Source of the DNA: Nitrosospira sp. Nsp14
GTDB lineage: Bacteria; Pseudomonadota; Gammaproteobacteria; Burkholderiales; Nitrosomonadaceae
Reading direction: 5' to 3'
DNA: 64,000 bases
Assembly: GCF_900113575.1 (NCBI RefSeq)
Contig: NZ_FOPV01000008.1
Coordinates: forward strand, 1 to 64,000
Shown one piece after another: positions 56,774 through 64,000 of the stretch. Under the pieces are notes generated by a model, which saw nothing but the letters and a program-made list of their open reading frames with translations, was not told where the DNA came from and did no database searches. The translations under genes were made by a program, and so were the position numbers. How positions within the stretch are numbered: position 1 is the stretch's first letter; every line of letters starts with the position of its first letter.

Positions 56774-57297
56774 TCACCTTCGAATTTGCATAGCGAGAAC
56801 ACCTTAAGCCCCTGTTGCTCCAGCCTCGACCTGCCGCCGATATCCGGCAGGTCGATGACGAAGCAGCATTCCACCACTTCTCCGCCCATGTCTTGTATTA
56901 GCGCAGCGGCGGCCTCCGCCGTTCCCCCGGTCGCGATGAGGTCGTCCACCAGAAGCACGCGATCACCCTTCTGAATCGCGTCCACGTGAACCTCGATGCG
57001 ATCGCTGCCATATTCCAATTGATAGTCACGCCCGCGGGTCTCGGCCGGCAGCTTTCCCTTTTTCCGTATCGGAACGAAGCCCACGCCTAGTTCGTAAGCA
57101 ACCGGCGCACCGATAATGAAACCGCGCGACTCGATCCCCGCGACTTTATCAATCTTTATTTCCTTATGACGCTTGGCAATCTCCTGAATCGTTGCCCGCA
57201 ACCCCACCGGGTCTTTCAGCAACGTCGTGATGTCGCGAAACATGATGCCTTCATGAGGATAGTGCGCGACGGTGCGAATGCGTGATTTAATTTGCAT
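56770..57297 (-). CDS. apt: Adenine phosphoribosyltransferase
   Basis: A 175-residue enzyme salvaging adenine to AMP with PRPP. Motifs: PHEGIMFRDITTLLKDP, KVAGIESRGFIIGAPVAY, GFVPIRKKGKLP, LEYGSDRIEVH and the PRPP-binding VLLVDDLIATGGTAEAA. A C-terminal VVECCFVIDLPDIGGRSRL segment completes the fold. Length is normal. Monocistronic on the minus strand; tRNA-Ser is divergent upstream. Confidence 0.95.
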   Translation of the reverse strand: MQIKSRIRTVAHYPHEGIMFRDITTLLKDPVGLRATIQEIAKRHKEIKIDKVAGIESRGFIIGAPVAYELGVGFVPIRKKGKLPAETRGRDYQLEYGSDRIEVHVDAIQKGDRVLLVDDLIATGGTAEAAAALIQDMGGEVVECCFVIDLPDIGGRSRLEQQGLKVFSLCKFEGD

Positions 57298-57464
57298 GAC
57301 AGTCCAGGTTATGTTTCAAATGCGGTAACCTTACTTAGCGGCGGCGATGCCGCGGGGCTGCGGATGAGCTGGGCTTTTCCGCTATACTACCGGAAAAGTT
57401 GCCGGAAACGGCGTTCTGGTTTATTCTTTGCGCCCCTGCTGGTACCCTTGGGGAATTCCCGACA

Positions 57465-57556
57465 GGAGAGATGGCCGAGTGGTTTAAGGTACACGCCTGG
57501 AAAGCGTGCGTACGGCTCAAACCGTACCGAGGGTTCGAATCCCTCTCTCTCCGCCA
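57465..57556 (+). tRNA. tRNA-Ser (GGA)
   Basis: A 92-nt class II tRNA. The acceptor stem is GGAGAGA pairing with TCTCTCC, discriminator G and encoded CCA. The D arm contains TGGCCGAGTGGTTTAAGG. The anticodon loop CTGGAAA between CACGC and GCGTG stems gives anticodon GGA (Ser). A long variable arm (TACGG..CCGTA) and a TTCGAAT T-loop complete it. Confidence 0.97.
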
Positions 57557-58045
57557 ATATATTATTTTATGTCTCTGTTTTAAAGATAAGAAAATAGAAA
57601 TTCCGCTTATCTACCCACGATCTATCCTCCATCGAAGCGCTCGTTGAACCCTAACCCCTATGGGTCTTAACACTCCCCGATAAACCAAACGATATTTTAC
57701 GCGTAACCCGCATTACGGCCTTTCAACACAACTGTCCTTGACCCTGTCGACGAGCTTTCGCAGTACCAATAGTTACTATCCAGATTCATCGTCTCCCACA
57801 CCGCGAAAGCAGCTCTGCGGGGAAGCTCGCAACCCTCGGATGTGAGCGGGATTGCTGGATGGTAAAAAGTTGCATGGATTACGCGAAGAAAACCGACCGG
57901 TTTTTTGACGACCTATAAAGTGAAATACCGGGAATTGCCGCCATATGACGAAATGTTCCCGTCCAATTGGGGAAGTTTAGGGAGCGACAAGCCGAATCAC
58001 TGTTCAGGGGAATGAAAACGCTCGTCGGGTGCTAGGAAGCGTTAT
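57557..58045. other. Intergenic region, no supported gene
   Basis: About 490 bp downstream of the tRNA gene. It contains no convincing frame or hairpin. No integrase gene or direct copy of the tRNA 3' end is visible, so there is no sign of an integrated element. Confidence 0.4.
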
Positions 58046-58360
58046 TCAGGGCGGGATGGCCGACTGACTATTAAGGTTATAAGGACGGCCATCTTTCTCC
58101 GCCTCGTCGATCAAGCTATTGGCGCGCTTCCCAGGATCCTGGGCGATGGTCACGCCCCCCATTCGTTTGATGCTCCAAAGCCCGGAAGTGCCGTCGACCA
58201 ACGCACCGGACAGGACGATCCCAATCACCTTTGAACCGTGATTATATGCTGCAGAGCGAAACAGGGCATCGACAGACGGGCGATTGCGGTTTTCCTTGGG
58301 CCCGCGCGTTACCAGTACACGGCAGCTTTCGAAGAAAAGTGCAACAAGCCAAAGGATCAA
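58046..58360 (-). pseudogene. CheB methylesterase fragment
   Basis: A 104-residue frame whose middle matches a CheB catalytic domain. RVLVTRGPKENRNRPSVDALFRSAAY is followed by KVIGIVLSGALVDGTSGLW, SIKRMGGVTIAQDP and a short tail stopping soon after. Both the N-terminal catalytic Ser region (SxGG) and the C-terminal third are missing, and the first 14 residues do not fit the family. It is thus a decayed copy on the strand opposite to the adjacent chemosensory operon. Confidence 0.65.
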
Positions 58361-58597
58361 TTCCTGAGTTCGCGTCAGTCCATGCGAACATCATGAGCCT
58401 CCGACCCGATATCTCATACTGACCTGTAAGATTTTACAGCTATCCAAGATTTCCCTTTTATTGTCTCATAGCAATACATTCGCACTCGTTCGCACAGAAC
58501 ATTTGCGCATCGGCCTTAGGTCGACAACTCACTTTCCTGCCTGTGACGTCGTTGGTGCAAGGTGCCTTATCGTGTATAAACATACGCCCGCAAAAGT

Positions 58598-59050
58598 ATG
58601 ACTACCCAGTATCTTGTCTTTCTTTTGGATGATCAACGCTATGCCCTGCATCTGTCCACGGTAGACAGAGTGGTGCGCATGGTCCGTATCACCCCGATTT
58701 CGAGCGCGCCCGAGATTCTGCTTGGCGTAGTCAACCTGGAGGGAGTGGTCATACCGGTCATGGATGTGCGCCAGCGTTTTAATCTGCCGGAACAGGAAAT
58801 CTCCCTGTCCGACCGGCTCATTTTCGCCCGCACGAGGCAGCGTTCAGTGGCGCTGGTGGCAGATACCGTGACAGGCGTTATCGAATGTTCGGAGCACAGC
58901 CTGATTTCCGCCGAGCGTATCCTACCGGAGCTCGCGCACGTCGAAGGTGTTATCAAGTTGGAGGACGGACTGATCCTTATCCACAATCTCGACAAATTTC
59001 TTTCTCTTGAGGAAGAGGCGGCCCTGGATTTGGCCGTTGCTGCGACCTAA
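58598..59050 (+). CDS. cheW: CheW-like coupling protein
   Basis: A 150-residue CheW domain protein. Motifs are YLVFLLDDQRYALHLSTVDRVV, PEILLGVVNLEGVVIPVMDVRQRF and RTRQRSVALVADTVTGV. It couples receptor and CheA. It is the first gene of a plus-strand chemosensory operon, 6 bp before cheR. In the Wsp-like arrangement it corresponds to WspB. A poorly placed ATG start without a strong ribosome binding site. Confidence 0.9.
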   Translation: MTTQYLVFLLDDQRYALHLSTVDRVVRMVRITPISSAPEILLGVVNLEGVVIPVMDVRQRFNLPEQEISLSDRLIFARTRQRSVALVADTVTGVIECSEHSLISAERILPELAHVEGVIKLEDGLILIHNLDKFLSLEEEAALDLAVAAT

Positions 59051-59056
59051 ACAAGT

Positions 59057-60505
59057 ATGAAGAGCGCTCTCAGCCAGCCACTGCTTTCCCAACTCAGCAA
59101 ACTACTTGAAAATGAGATGGGCCTGTACTACCCGACAAAAAGCTGGGGTGATCTCCAGCGACGTGTTTCTGCCGCCGCGCCTGCGCTTGGGATGTCGGAT
59201 ACGGAATCATGTGTTCGTCGGCTCCTGTCAGCTCCTCTGACGCGACAACAGGTTGAAATACTCGCTTGTCATCTAACCGTGGGGGAAACATACTTCTTTC
59301 GAGAGAAGGGATGTTTCGATGTCCTCGAGGAGCACATTTTCCCGGAGTTAATTCGCGCGTGCGCACGTTCGGTCCGCCCGCTGCAAATCTGGAGCGCGGG
59401 CTGCTGCACCGGAGAAGAGCCTTACTCGATTGCCATACTCCTTGACCGTCTGAGCCAAAACAGCGCGAATGTCGACGCAACAATATTGGCCACCGATATC
59501 AATCCGGTATTCCTGGAAAAAGCGTCCAAGGGGTTATACGGCGAATGGTCATTTCGCGGTACCCCCCCGGGGGTCAAGGAGCGATATTTTAAACCACGAA
59601 AAAATGGGCAATTCGAGATACTGCCCCATATTCGAAAGCGAGTGACTTTTTCATACCTCAACCTGGCCGAGGAGGCCTATCCCGATATCATCAATGGGAT
59701 TGACACGATGGATGTGATTTTCTGTCGCAATGTATCGATGTATTTCAGTCCCGACAGGGCTATGAAGATTGGACAACGCTTCTATCAGTCACTCATAGAC
59801 GGTGGCTGGCTCATTCTGAGTCCGGTAGAGGTGGCAAGAGAGTTATATCCACAGTTCAAGCAAACTGCTTTTCCCACGGCAATTTTTTATCACAAGACCA
59901 AAATCGCCGAGCCACAGGTAGCGATAATCGAGTACGAGGCGCCGTTGCCCCCGCAGCAGCTCGACGGCGGCACCACGCCTGAGCAAGGCTCGTGGCCGCC
60001 TTCCTGGGTTCAGAATGAGGAAGTGCCACTTCTTCCGCAAGCCGCAGAGCTGTGCCAACCCGCGGTACAGAAGGATGAGGAGGAATTCGAGGCGCTCTTC
60101 CACACAGCACGCTCTTACGCCAATCTGGGGAAGCTCACTGAAGCCGCAAGCTGGTGTGAAAAAGCAATCGCCACCAATAAGCTGAAGCCGACGGCTCATT
60201 ATCTGCTTGCCATAATATGCCAGGAGCTCGGGGAAGGCCCAAAGGCAATACGATCGCTGAGGCGGGCGCTTTACCTCGATCCGGATTTCGTACTCGCGCA
60301 CTTCTCCCTGGGCAACCTTTGCACGTTTCACGGCCAACCGGGGGAGGCAGAACGCCATTTCGACATTGCGCTGGGGCTGCTGTCACCGCGCACCGACGAT
60401 GAACTGTTGCCGGAATCGAACGGCCTGACCGCAGGACGGCTTAGGGACATTGTTACATCCGCGCGCGCGAACATCGTGCTCGCATCCACGGAAAGAGAAG
60501 CATAG
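59057..60505 (+). CDS. cheR: CheR methyltransferase with C-terminal TPRs
   Basis: A 482-residue protein. The N-terminal CheR helical domain and SAM-binding domain occupy about 1-280: LTVGETYFFREKGCFDVL, SAGCCTGEEPYSIAILL, LATDINPVFLEKASKGLYG and VIFCRNVSMYF (NV-SM in place of NVLIY). A Pro-rich linker follows, then about three tetratricopeptide repeats (about 345-450), where EFEALFHTARSYANLGKLTE opens. CheR-TPR fusions are typical of WspC/FrzF-type pathways. It methylates glutamates of the MCP encoded two genes downstream. Its stop and the next start share one base. Confidence 0.9.
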   Translation: MKSALSQPLLSQLSKLLENEMGLYYPTKSWGDLQRRVSAAAPALGMSDTESCVRRLLSAPLTRQQVEILACHLTVGETYFFREKGCFDVLEEHIFPELIRACARSVRPLQIWSAGCCTGEEPYSIAILLDRLSQNSANVDATILATDINPVFLEKASKGLYGEWSFRGTPPGVKERYFKPRKNGQFEILPHIRKRVTFSYLNLAEEAYPDIINGIDTMDVIFCRNVSMYFSPDRAMKIGQRFYQSLIDGGWLILSPVEVARELYPQFKQTAFPTAIFYHKTKIAEPQVAIIEYEAPLPPQQLDGGTTPEQGSWPPSWVQNEEVPLLPQAAELCQPAVQKDEEEFEALFHTARSYANLGKLTEAASWCEKAIATNKLKPTAHYLLAIICQELGEGPKAIRSLRRALYLDPDFVLAHFSLGNLCTFHGQPGEAERHFDIALGLLSPRTDDELLPESNGLTAGRLRDIVTSARANIVLASTEREA

Positions 60506-61149
60506 TGACTGGCACGCGTGACCCCCTCCGGCAGGATAAGGCAAACCCGAAATCCACCAATTTCAGTGAAATCGAGCAACGTCTCGAAACTGCGCGTGCC
60601 GCGCTTGAAAATATCTGGGTTCCCTCGGCGGAAGAAACACGGCGTATTCTTCAAACAAGGGCGCTGACACTGGCACAGGAAGCTTCGCTCGGTGAGGGCG
60701 TGGAAGACGTCACCGAGGTCCTCGAATTCACCCTCGCCTATGAGCGGTACGCAGTTGAGACGCAATATGTGAATCAGGTTGCCATGCTGGAACAACTCAT
60801 ACCGTTGCCGTGCACACCCGATTTCGTGCGTGGCATTGTTAACTTGCGAGGCGCCATACTGCCGGTTCTTGATCTCAAGAATTTCTTCGAATTACCCGTA
60901 AAAGGTTTAACCGATCTCAACAAGATTATCGTGCTGCAATCCGAAAAAATCCTCTTCGGCATTCTAGCGGATGAGATCGTTGGCGTACGTAATATCCTGC
61001 TGAGGGACGTTCAATCCTCACTCCCCACACTTACCGGCGTACGAAAGGATTATCTGAAGGGTGTAACACCTGAAAGGGTAACCCTGCTCGATGCGGAAAA
61101 GCTTTTGATATCGGAAAACATTATCGTACAGGAGCAAGTCGCCGAGTAG
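60505..61149 (+). CDS. CheW-like protein with N-terminal extension
   Basis: A 214-residue protein starting at GTG 60505, overlapping the cheR stop by one base (TAGTG). The first 70 residues are a charged helical extension, including FSEIEQRLETARAALENIWV. The CheW domain follows: VLEFTLAYERYAVETQYVNQV, FVRGIVNLRGAILPVLDLKNFF and FGILADEIVGVRNI. It corresponds to WspD by size and place. Two CheW proteins per cluster allow both receptor-array and CheA interactions. Confidence 0.9.
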   Translation: MTGTRDPLRQDKANPKSTNFSEIEQRLETARAALENIWVPSAEETRRILQTRALTLAQEASLGEGVEDVTEVLEFTLAYERYAVETQYVNQVAMLEQLIPLPCTPDFVRGIVNLRGAILPVLDLKNFFELPVKGLTDLNKIIVLQSEKILFGILADEIVGVRNILLRDVQSSLPTLTGVRKDYLKGVTPERVTLLDAEKLLISENIIVQEQVAE

Positions 61150-61247
61150 AAATCTTGACTTACCGGTTGGAGCGACATAAACGCTCGACGGCTAGACAGG
61201 GCTTTTGTGGCCGCCGTAAGTTCAAGGACTAGGGGTGAAGGGAAAAT

Positions 61248-62714
61248 ATGACCATTAGCAAGAAAATAATCGGGAGCTACGTCGTCGTACTGGCGCTGCT
61301 CGTGCTCGTAACCAGCGTTGCTTTTTACGCGCTTAATCAGACACAGGCAACGTATAACCGCTTTCTTAACGTCGATGAGCGCCTCCTTGAGGCCGCCAAT
61401 GAGCTGCGCTCTGTCACTTTTGCGCAGCAGACCTACGTACGGGGCATGTTGCTCTATCCAGAACTGCATCAGGTGAATCAAGGGCTTCTTGAAGCCAATG
61501 ACCGGCAGTTCAAGCTCATTTTCGAAAGAATGCGCGGCCTGACAGATACCGCCCAAAATGACCTGCTGGAAGATCTTGAAACCCTCCAGCAGCAACTGGA
61601 ACAGGCTCAGCAGCAGGCAGTACGCCTGGCGCTGGAAAAAAAGACTGAAGAGGCAATCGCCTATACCATCAAGGAATTTCGTCCTCGCAGCATAGCGCTC
61701 ATCGAGAAGGCCAAACGGTTCTATGAACAACAAGCAAAGTTGCTGGAGAAAGGAAGAATCGAACTCGCCGAGAAGGTGAATTCTTACACGCTGACATTAA
61801 TAATAGCTGCCCTGTTTGCAATAATTGTCGGGTTAACGATCGCAACCCATCTCAGCCGCGCTATCACTCGCGAACTTCGGGAAAATATCGCTCAATTGTC
61901 GTCATCTTCAGCAGAAATTCTTGCTACTACCACACAGGTCGCATCAAGCGCAGCCGAGACCGCAGCCGCGGTAAGCGAGACAACGGCCACTGTGGAGGAA
62001 GTGAAGCAAACCGCGCAGCATGCAAGCCAGAAAGCGAAGTACGTTTCCGACAGCGCGCAGAAAGCTTCCAACGTCTCCCAAGCGGGGCGCCGATCGGTTG
62101 AAGAGGCTCTTCATGTGATGCACCGCATCAGGGAACAAATGGGCTCCATCGCGGAAAGCATCGTCCAGCTATCTGAGCAGAGTCACGCCATCGGTCAGAT
62201 TATCGCCACGGTCAACGACCTCGCTGAGCAATCCAACCTCCTCGCGGTTAATGCCGCGATCGAGGCGGCCCGGGCCGGCGAACAAGGCAAGAGTTTTGGC
62301 GTGGTGGCGCATGAGATCAGAAGTCTTGCCGAGCAATCCAAGCAGGCGACGGGCCAAGTGCGCACCATTCTTGGCGACATTCAGAAGGCCACCAACGTCG
62401 CCGTTCTCGCTACCGAACAGGGCAATAAGGCAGTTGAAGCGGGGGTAAAGCAGTCATCCGAAACGGATGAAGCAATCCGGCTTCTGTCTGCGAGCATCAA
62501 CGAGGCGGCGCAGGCGGCCACACAGATCGCGGCGTCCAGTCACCAGCAAATGGTTGGCATGGATCAGGTGGCGGTGGCGATGAATAATATCAAGGAGGCA
62601 AGCGAGCAGAACGTTGCAGGCACGAGGCAGGCCGAGCTGGCCGCACAGGGGCTTCATCAGATGGGAGTCAGGCTGAGATTACTGGTCGGCGGCAAGGATT
62701 TCCATACCGACTGA
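61248..62714 (+). CDS. Methyl-accepting chemotaxis protein (WspA-like)
   Basis: A 488-residue receptor. Membrane helix 1 (9-30) is followed by a periplasmic four-helix-bundle-like domain of about 150 residues rich in Gln ([20 protein letters not shown]), helix 2 (about 183-203), a short linker and a cytoplasmic coiled-coil. The signalling tip is [20 protein letters not shown] followed by [23 protein letters not shown] domain is not obvious. WspA of pseudomonads has a comparable plan and senses surface contact. Preceded by a 98-bp gap. Confidence 0.9.
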   Translation: MTISKKIIGSYVVVLALLVLVTSVAFYALNQTQATYNRFLNVDERLLEAANELRSVTFAQQTYVRGMLLYPELHQVNQGLLEANDRQFKLIFERMRGLTDTAQNDLLEDLETLQQQLEQAQQQAVRLALEKKTEEAIAYTIKEFRPRSIALIEKAKRFYEQQAKLLEKGRIELAEKVNSYTLTLIIAALFAIIVGLTIATHLSRAITRELRENIAQLSSSSAEILATTTQVASSAAETAAAVSETTATVEEVKQTAQHASQKAKYVSDSAQKASNVSQAGRRSVEEALHVMHRIREQMGSIAESIVQLSEQSHAIGQIIATVNDLAEQSNLLAVNAAIEAARAGEQGKSFGVVAHEIRSLAEQSKQATGQVRTILGDIQKATNVAVLATEQGNKAVEAGVKQSSETDEAIRLLSASINEAAQAATQIAASSHQQMVGMDQVAVAMNNIKEASEQNVAGTRQAELAAQGLHQMGVRLRLLVGGKDFHTD

Positions 62715-62726
62715 TGGGCGATATCC

Positions 62727-64000
62727 ATGAAAAGCAAGCATGATGAGCTCCTGAAAAAACTCCTTGCCACGTTTCGACTTGAAGCGGATGGGCATCTGCA
62801 AAACATGGTTGCGGGTCTGCTATCCCTGGAAAAAACACCTGTAGCTGAGCAATCTGCTCTGGTTGAAGTGATTTTTCGAGCCGCACACAGCTTGAAAGGG
62901 GCCGCCCGAGCGGTAAATCTTACACACGTCGAAGCCGTGTGCCGATCTTTGGAAAATGTGTTTTCAGCAACGAAAGAGCGTCGCTTGGTCATTTCATCGG
63001 ACTTGATCGACCTGCTGCTCCAGGCAACAGACGTGCTGGAGCGTCTTGTTAACATGAATGATGCCGATGCCAGCGCGCTCAAACTGCCGGCAGCCACGCT
63101 CACTCGGCAGCTCGACGACGCATTGATAAGCCCGGCGCATGAATTTCCGGTGCCGAAGCCGCCACGTCAGATTGCGCCAGTACCCTCCGATAATACGCCC
63201 GCCGGGTCCGGCGCGAATACGACTCCGAGTCCCGCTCCTACCCGGGCATCGGCCACGGTAAGGGTTTCCGCGGAAAAACTCGATATGGTGATGCGCCAGG
63301 TTGAGGAGCTTTTGCTACCACGTCTGACGGTCGGCCATCGCGTCGAGGAGATTGGCCATGCCGCGACAACACTTGCGGCCTGGAAGAAGCAACGGCTTCA
63401 AATTCAATCCGTATTGCGAGTCGTTGATCGTGAGCTTACGCACGGTATTCGGGACGGCAATCATCATTCCCTTGCGGCGCATGAGCTCCCCAAGCTCCTC
63501 AAATATCTTGATGCCGAGCAAGTTCAGATGAAAATGCTTGAGGATCAGCTCGCCCGGTTGCAGCAGGCCGCAGCGCAGGATCAGCGCATGCTTGCGAGCA
63601 TGACCGATTCCCTGCGCCAGGATGTCAAGGAAATGCAGCTATTGCCATTTTCGTCGTTGCTGAACATCCTCCCGCGATTTTCGCGTGAGCTGGCACGGGA
63701 GCAGGGCAAAAGCCTGGAAATGACAATTCAGGGAAGCGAGCTTGAGATGGATCGCCACATCCTGGAAGAGATGAAAGACCCGCTCATTCACCTCGTACGT
63801 AACTGCATCGACCACGGCCTCGAGCCATCGCCTGTACGTGTAGGCAAGGGCAAACGGCCCCAGGGAACCATCACCATAGCGTGCTCCCAAAAAGACAGTA
63901 GTACGATTGAAGTGCTCGTCGCTGACGACGGTGCCGGCTTTGACATCCCCATGATGAAAGAGGCGGCCTATAAGCTCGGTGTCGTTTCCGCCGACGAGGC
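62727..64000 (+). CDS. cheA: CheA-type histidine kinase (partial, runs off the window)
   Basis: ATG 62727, 12 bp after the MCP; 425 codons are visible. The Hpt domain has the phosphorylated His (about residue 54) in RAAHSLKGAARAVN. A Pro-rich linker (from about 140) precedes a dimerisation region. The kinase N box is EMKDPLIHLVRNCIDHGLEP and the G1 box VADDGAGFD. The CheW-like domain and any receiver domain lie beyond the end. In Wsp the equivalent WspE carries a C-terminal receiver; this cannot be checked here. Confidence 0.92.
   Translation, partial: MKSKHDELLKKLLATFRLEADGHLQNMVAGLLSLEKTPVAEQSALVEVIFRAAHSLKGAARAVNLTHVEAVCRSLENVFSATKERRLVISSDLIDLLLQATDVLERLVNMNDADASALKLPAATLTRQLDDALISPAHEFPVPKPPRQIAPVPSDNTPAGSGANTTPSPAPTRASATVRVSAEKLDMVMRQVEELLLPRLTVGHRVEEIGHAATTLAAWKKQRLQIQSVLRVVDRELTHGIRDGNHHSLAAHELPKLLKYLDAEQVQMKMLEDQLARLQQAAAQDQRMLASMTDSLRQDVKEMQLLPFSSLLNILPRFSRELAREQGKSLEMTIQGSELEMDRHILEEMKDPLIHLVRNCIDHGLEPSPVRVGKGKRPQGTITIACSQKDSSTIEVLVADDGAGFDIPMMKEAAYKLGVVSADE

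Noticed and set aside
57465-58045. tRNA-Ser as an integration site of a genomic island
   Set aside because: No integrase and no direct repeat of the tRNA 3' end could be seen downstream.

Overview
The window looks like the chromosome of a betaproteobacterium, most likely a Nitrosospira-like ammonia oxidiser (family Nitrosomonadaceae). This is inferred from gene content only: a guanidine/allophanate route to ammonia, a Tim44-like/ubiJ/ubiB block, a PEP-CTERM protein, c-type cytochromes and isoprenoid genes. No rRNA or ammonia monooxygenase gene is present, so the assignment is not proven. Coding density is moderate, with several 0.4-1.2 kb gaps holding repeats or decayed sequence, mainly in the first 11 kb.

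Layout. 1-11 kb is a gene-poor accessory stretch: a single-motif phospholipase D-like protein, a DUF2971 protein, small membrane or exported proteins, then ppsA followed by a divergent cis-prenyltransferase, and an acetate kinase standing alone. 11.8-15 kb holds a Tim44-like protein, ubiJ and ubiB (ubiquinone synthesis). 15.2-19.1 kb is a complete potABCD polyamine ABC transporter operon, followed by a thioredoxin-like ferredoxin and an alpha/beta hydrolase. 20.4-26.8 kb has a degenerate tandem repeat, a beta/gamma-crystallin-like exported protein, tiny membrane proteins, an atypical class A penicillin-binding protein and a frameshifted carotenoid hydratase-type (DUF422) pseudogene. 26.9-35.8 kb holds a lipoprotein cytochrome c, a DUF1499 protein, a penicillin-acylase homologue, a PEP-CTERM sugar dehydrogenase-like protein, a squalene/phytoene synthase and a BT1-type transporter. 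35.9-43.6 kb has dinB, an orphan FtsX-type permease, an HxlR regulator, a di-heme peroxidase/MauG homologue and an RTX protein with a very acidic/basic repeat region.

The best-defined system is at 44.2-53.2 kb on the minus strand. A guanidine-I (ykkC) riboswitch precedes an APC permease, two urea carboxylase-associated proteins (now known as carboxyguanidine deiminase subunits), a 1212-residue biotin-dependent carboxylase and allophanate hydrolase. The riboswitch argues that the substrate is guanidine rather than urea: guanidine is imported, carboxylated, deiminated to allophanate and hydrolysed to ammonia and CO2. In an ammonia oxidiser this would feed both nitrogen assimilation and energy metabolism. 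A 56-codon leader reading frame with a strong ribosome binding site lies between riboswitch and permease, and its stop overlaps the permease start.

From 53.3 kb onward come an O-methyltransferase, rnk, an alginate-export-type porin, apt, tRNA-Ser(GGA), a decayed CheB fragment and a chemosensory operon (cheW, cheR-TPR, cheW, MCP, cheA). The operon runs off the window end and its composition resembles the Wsp surface-sensing pathway.
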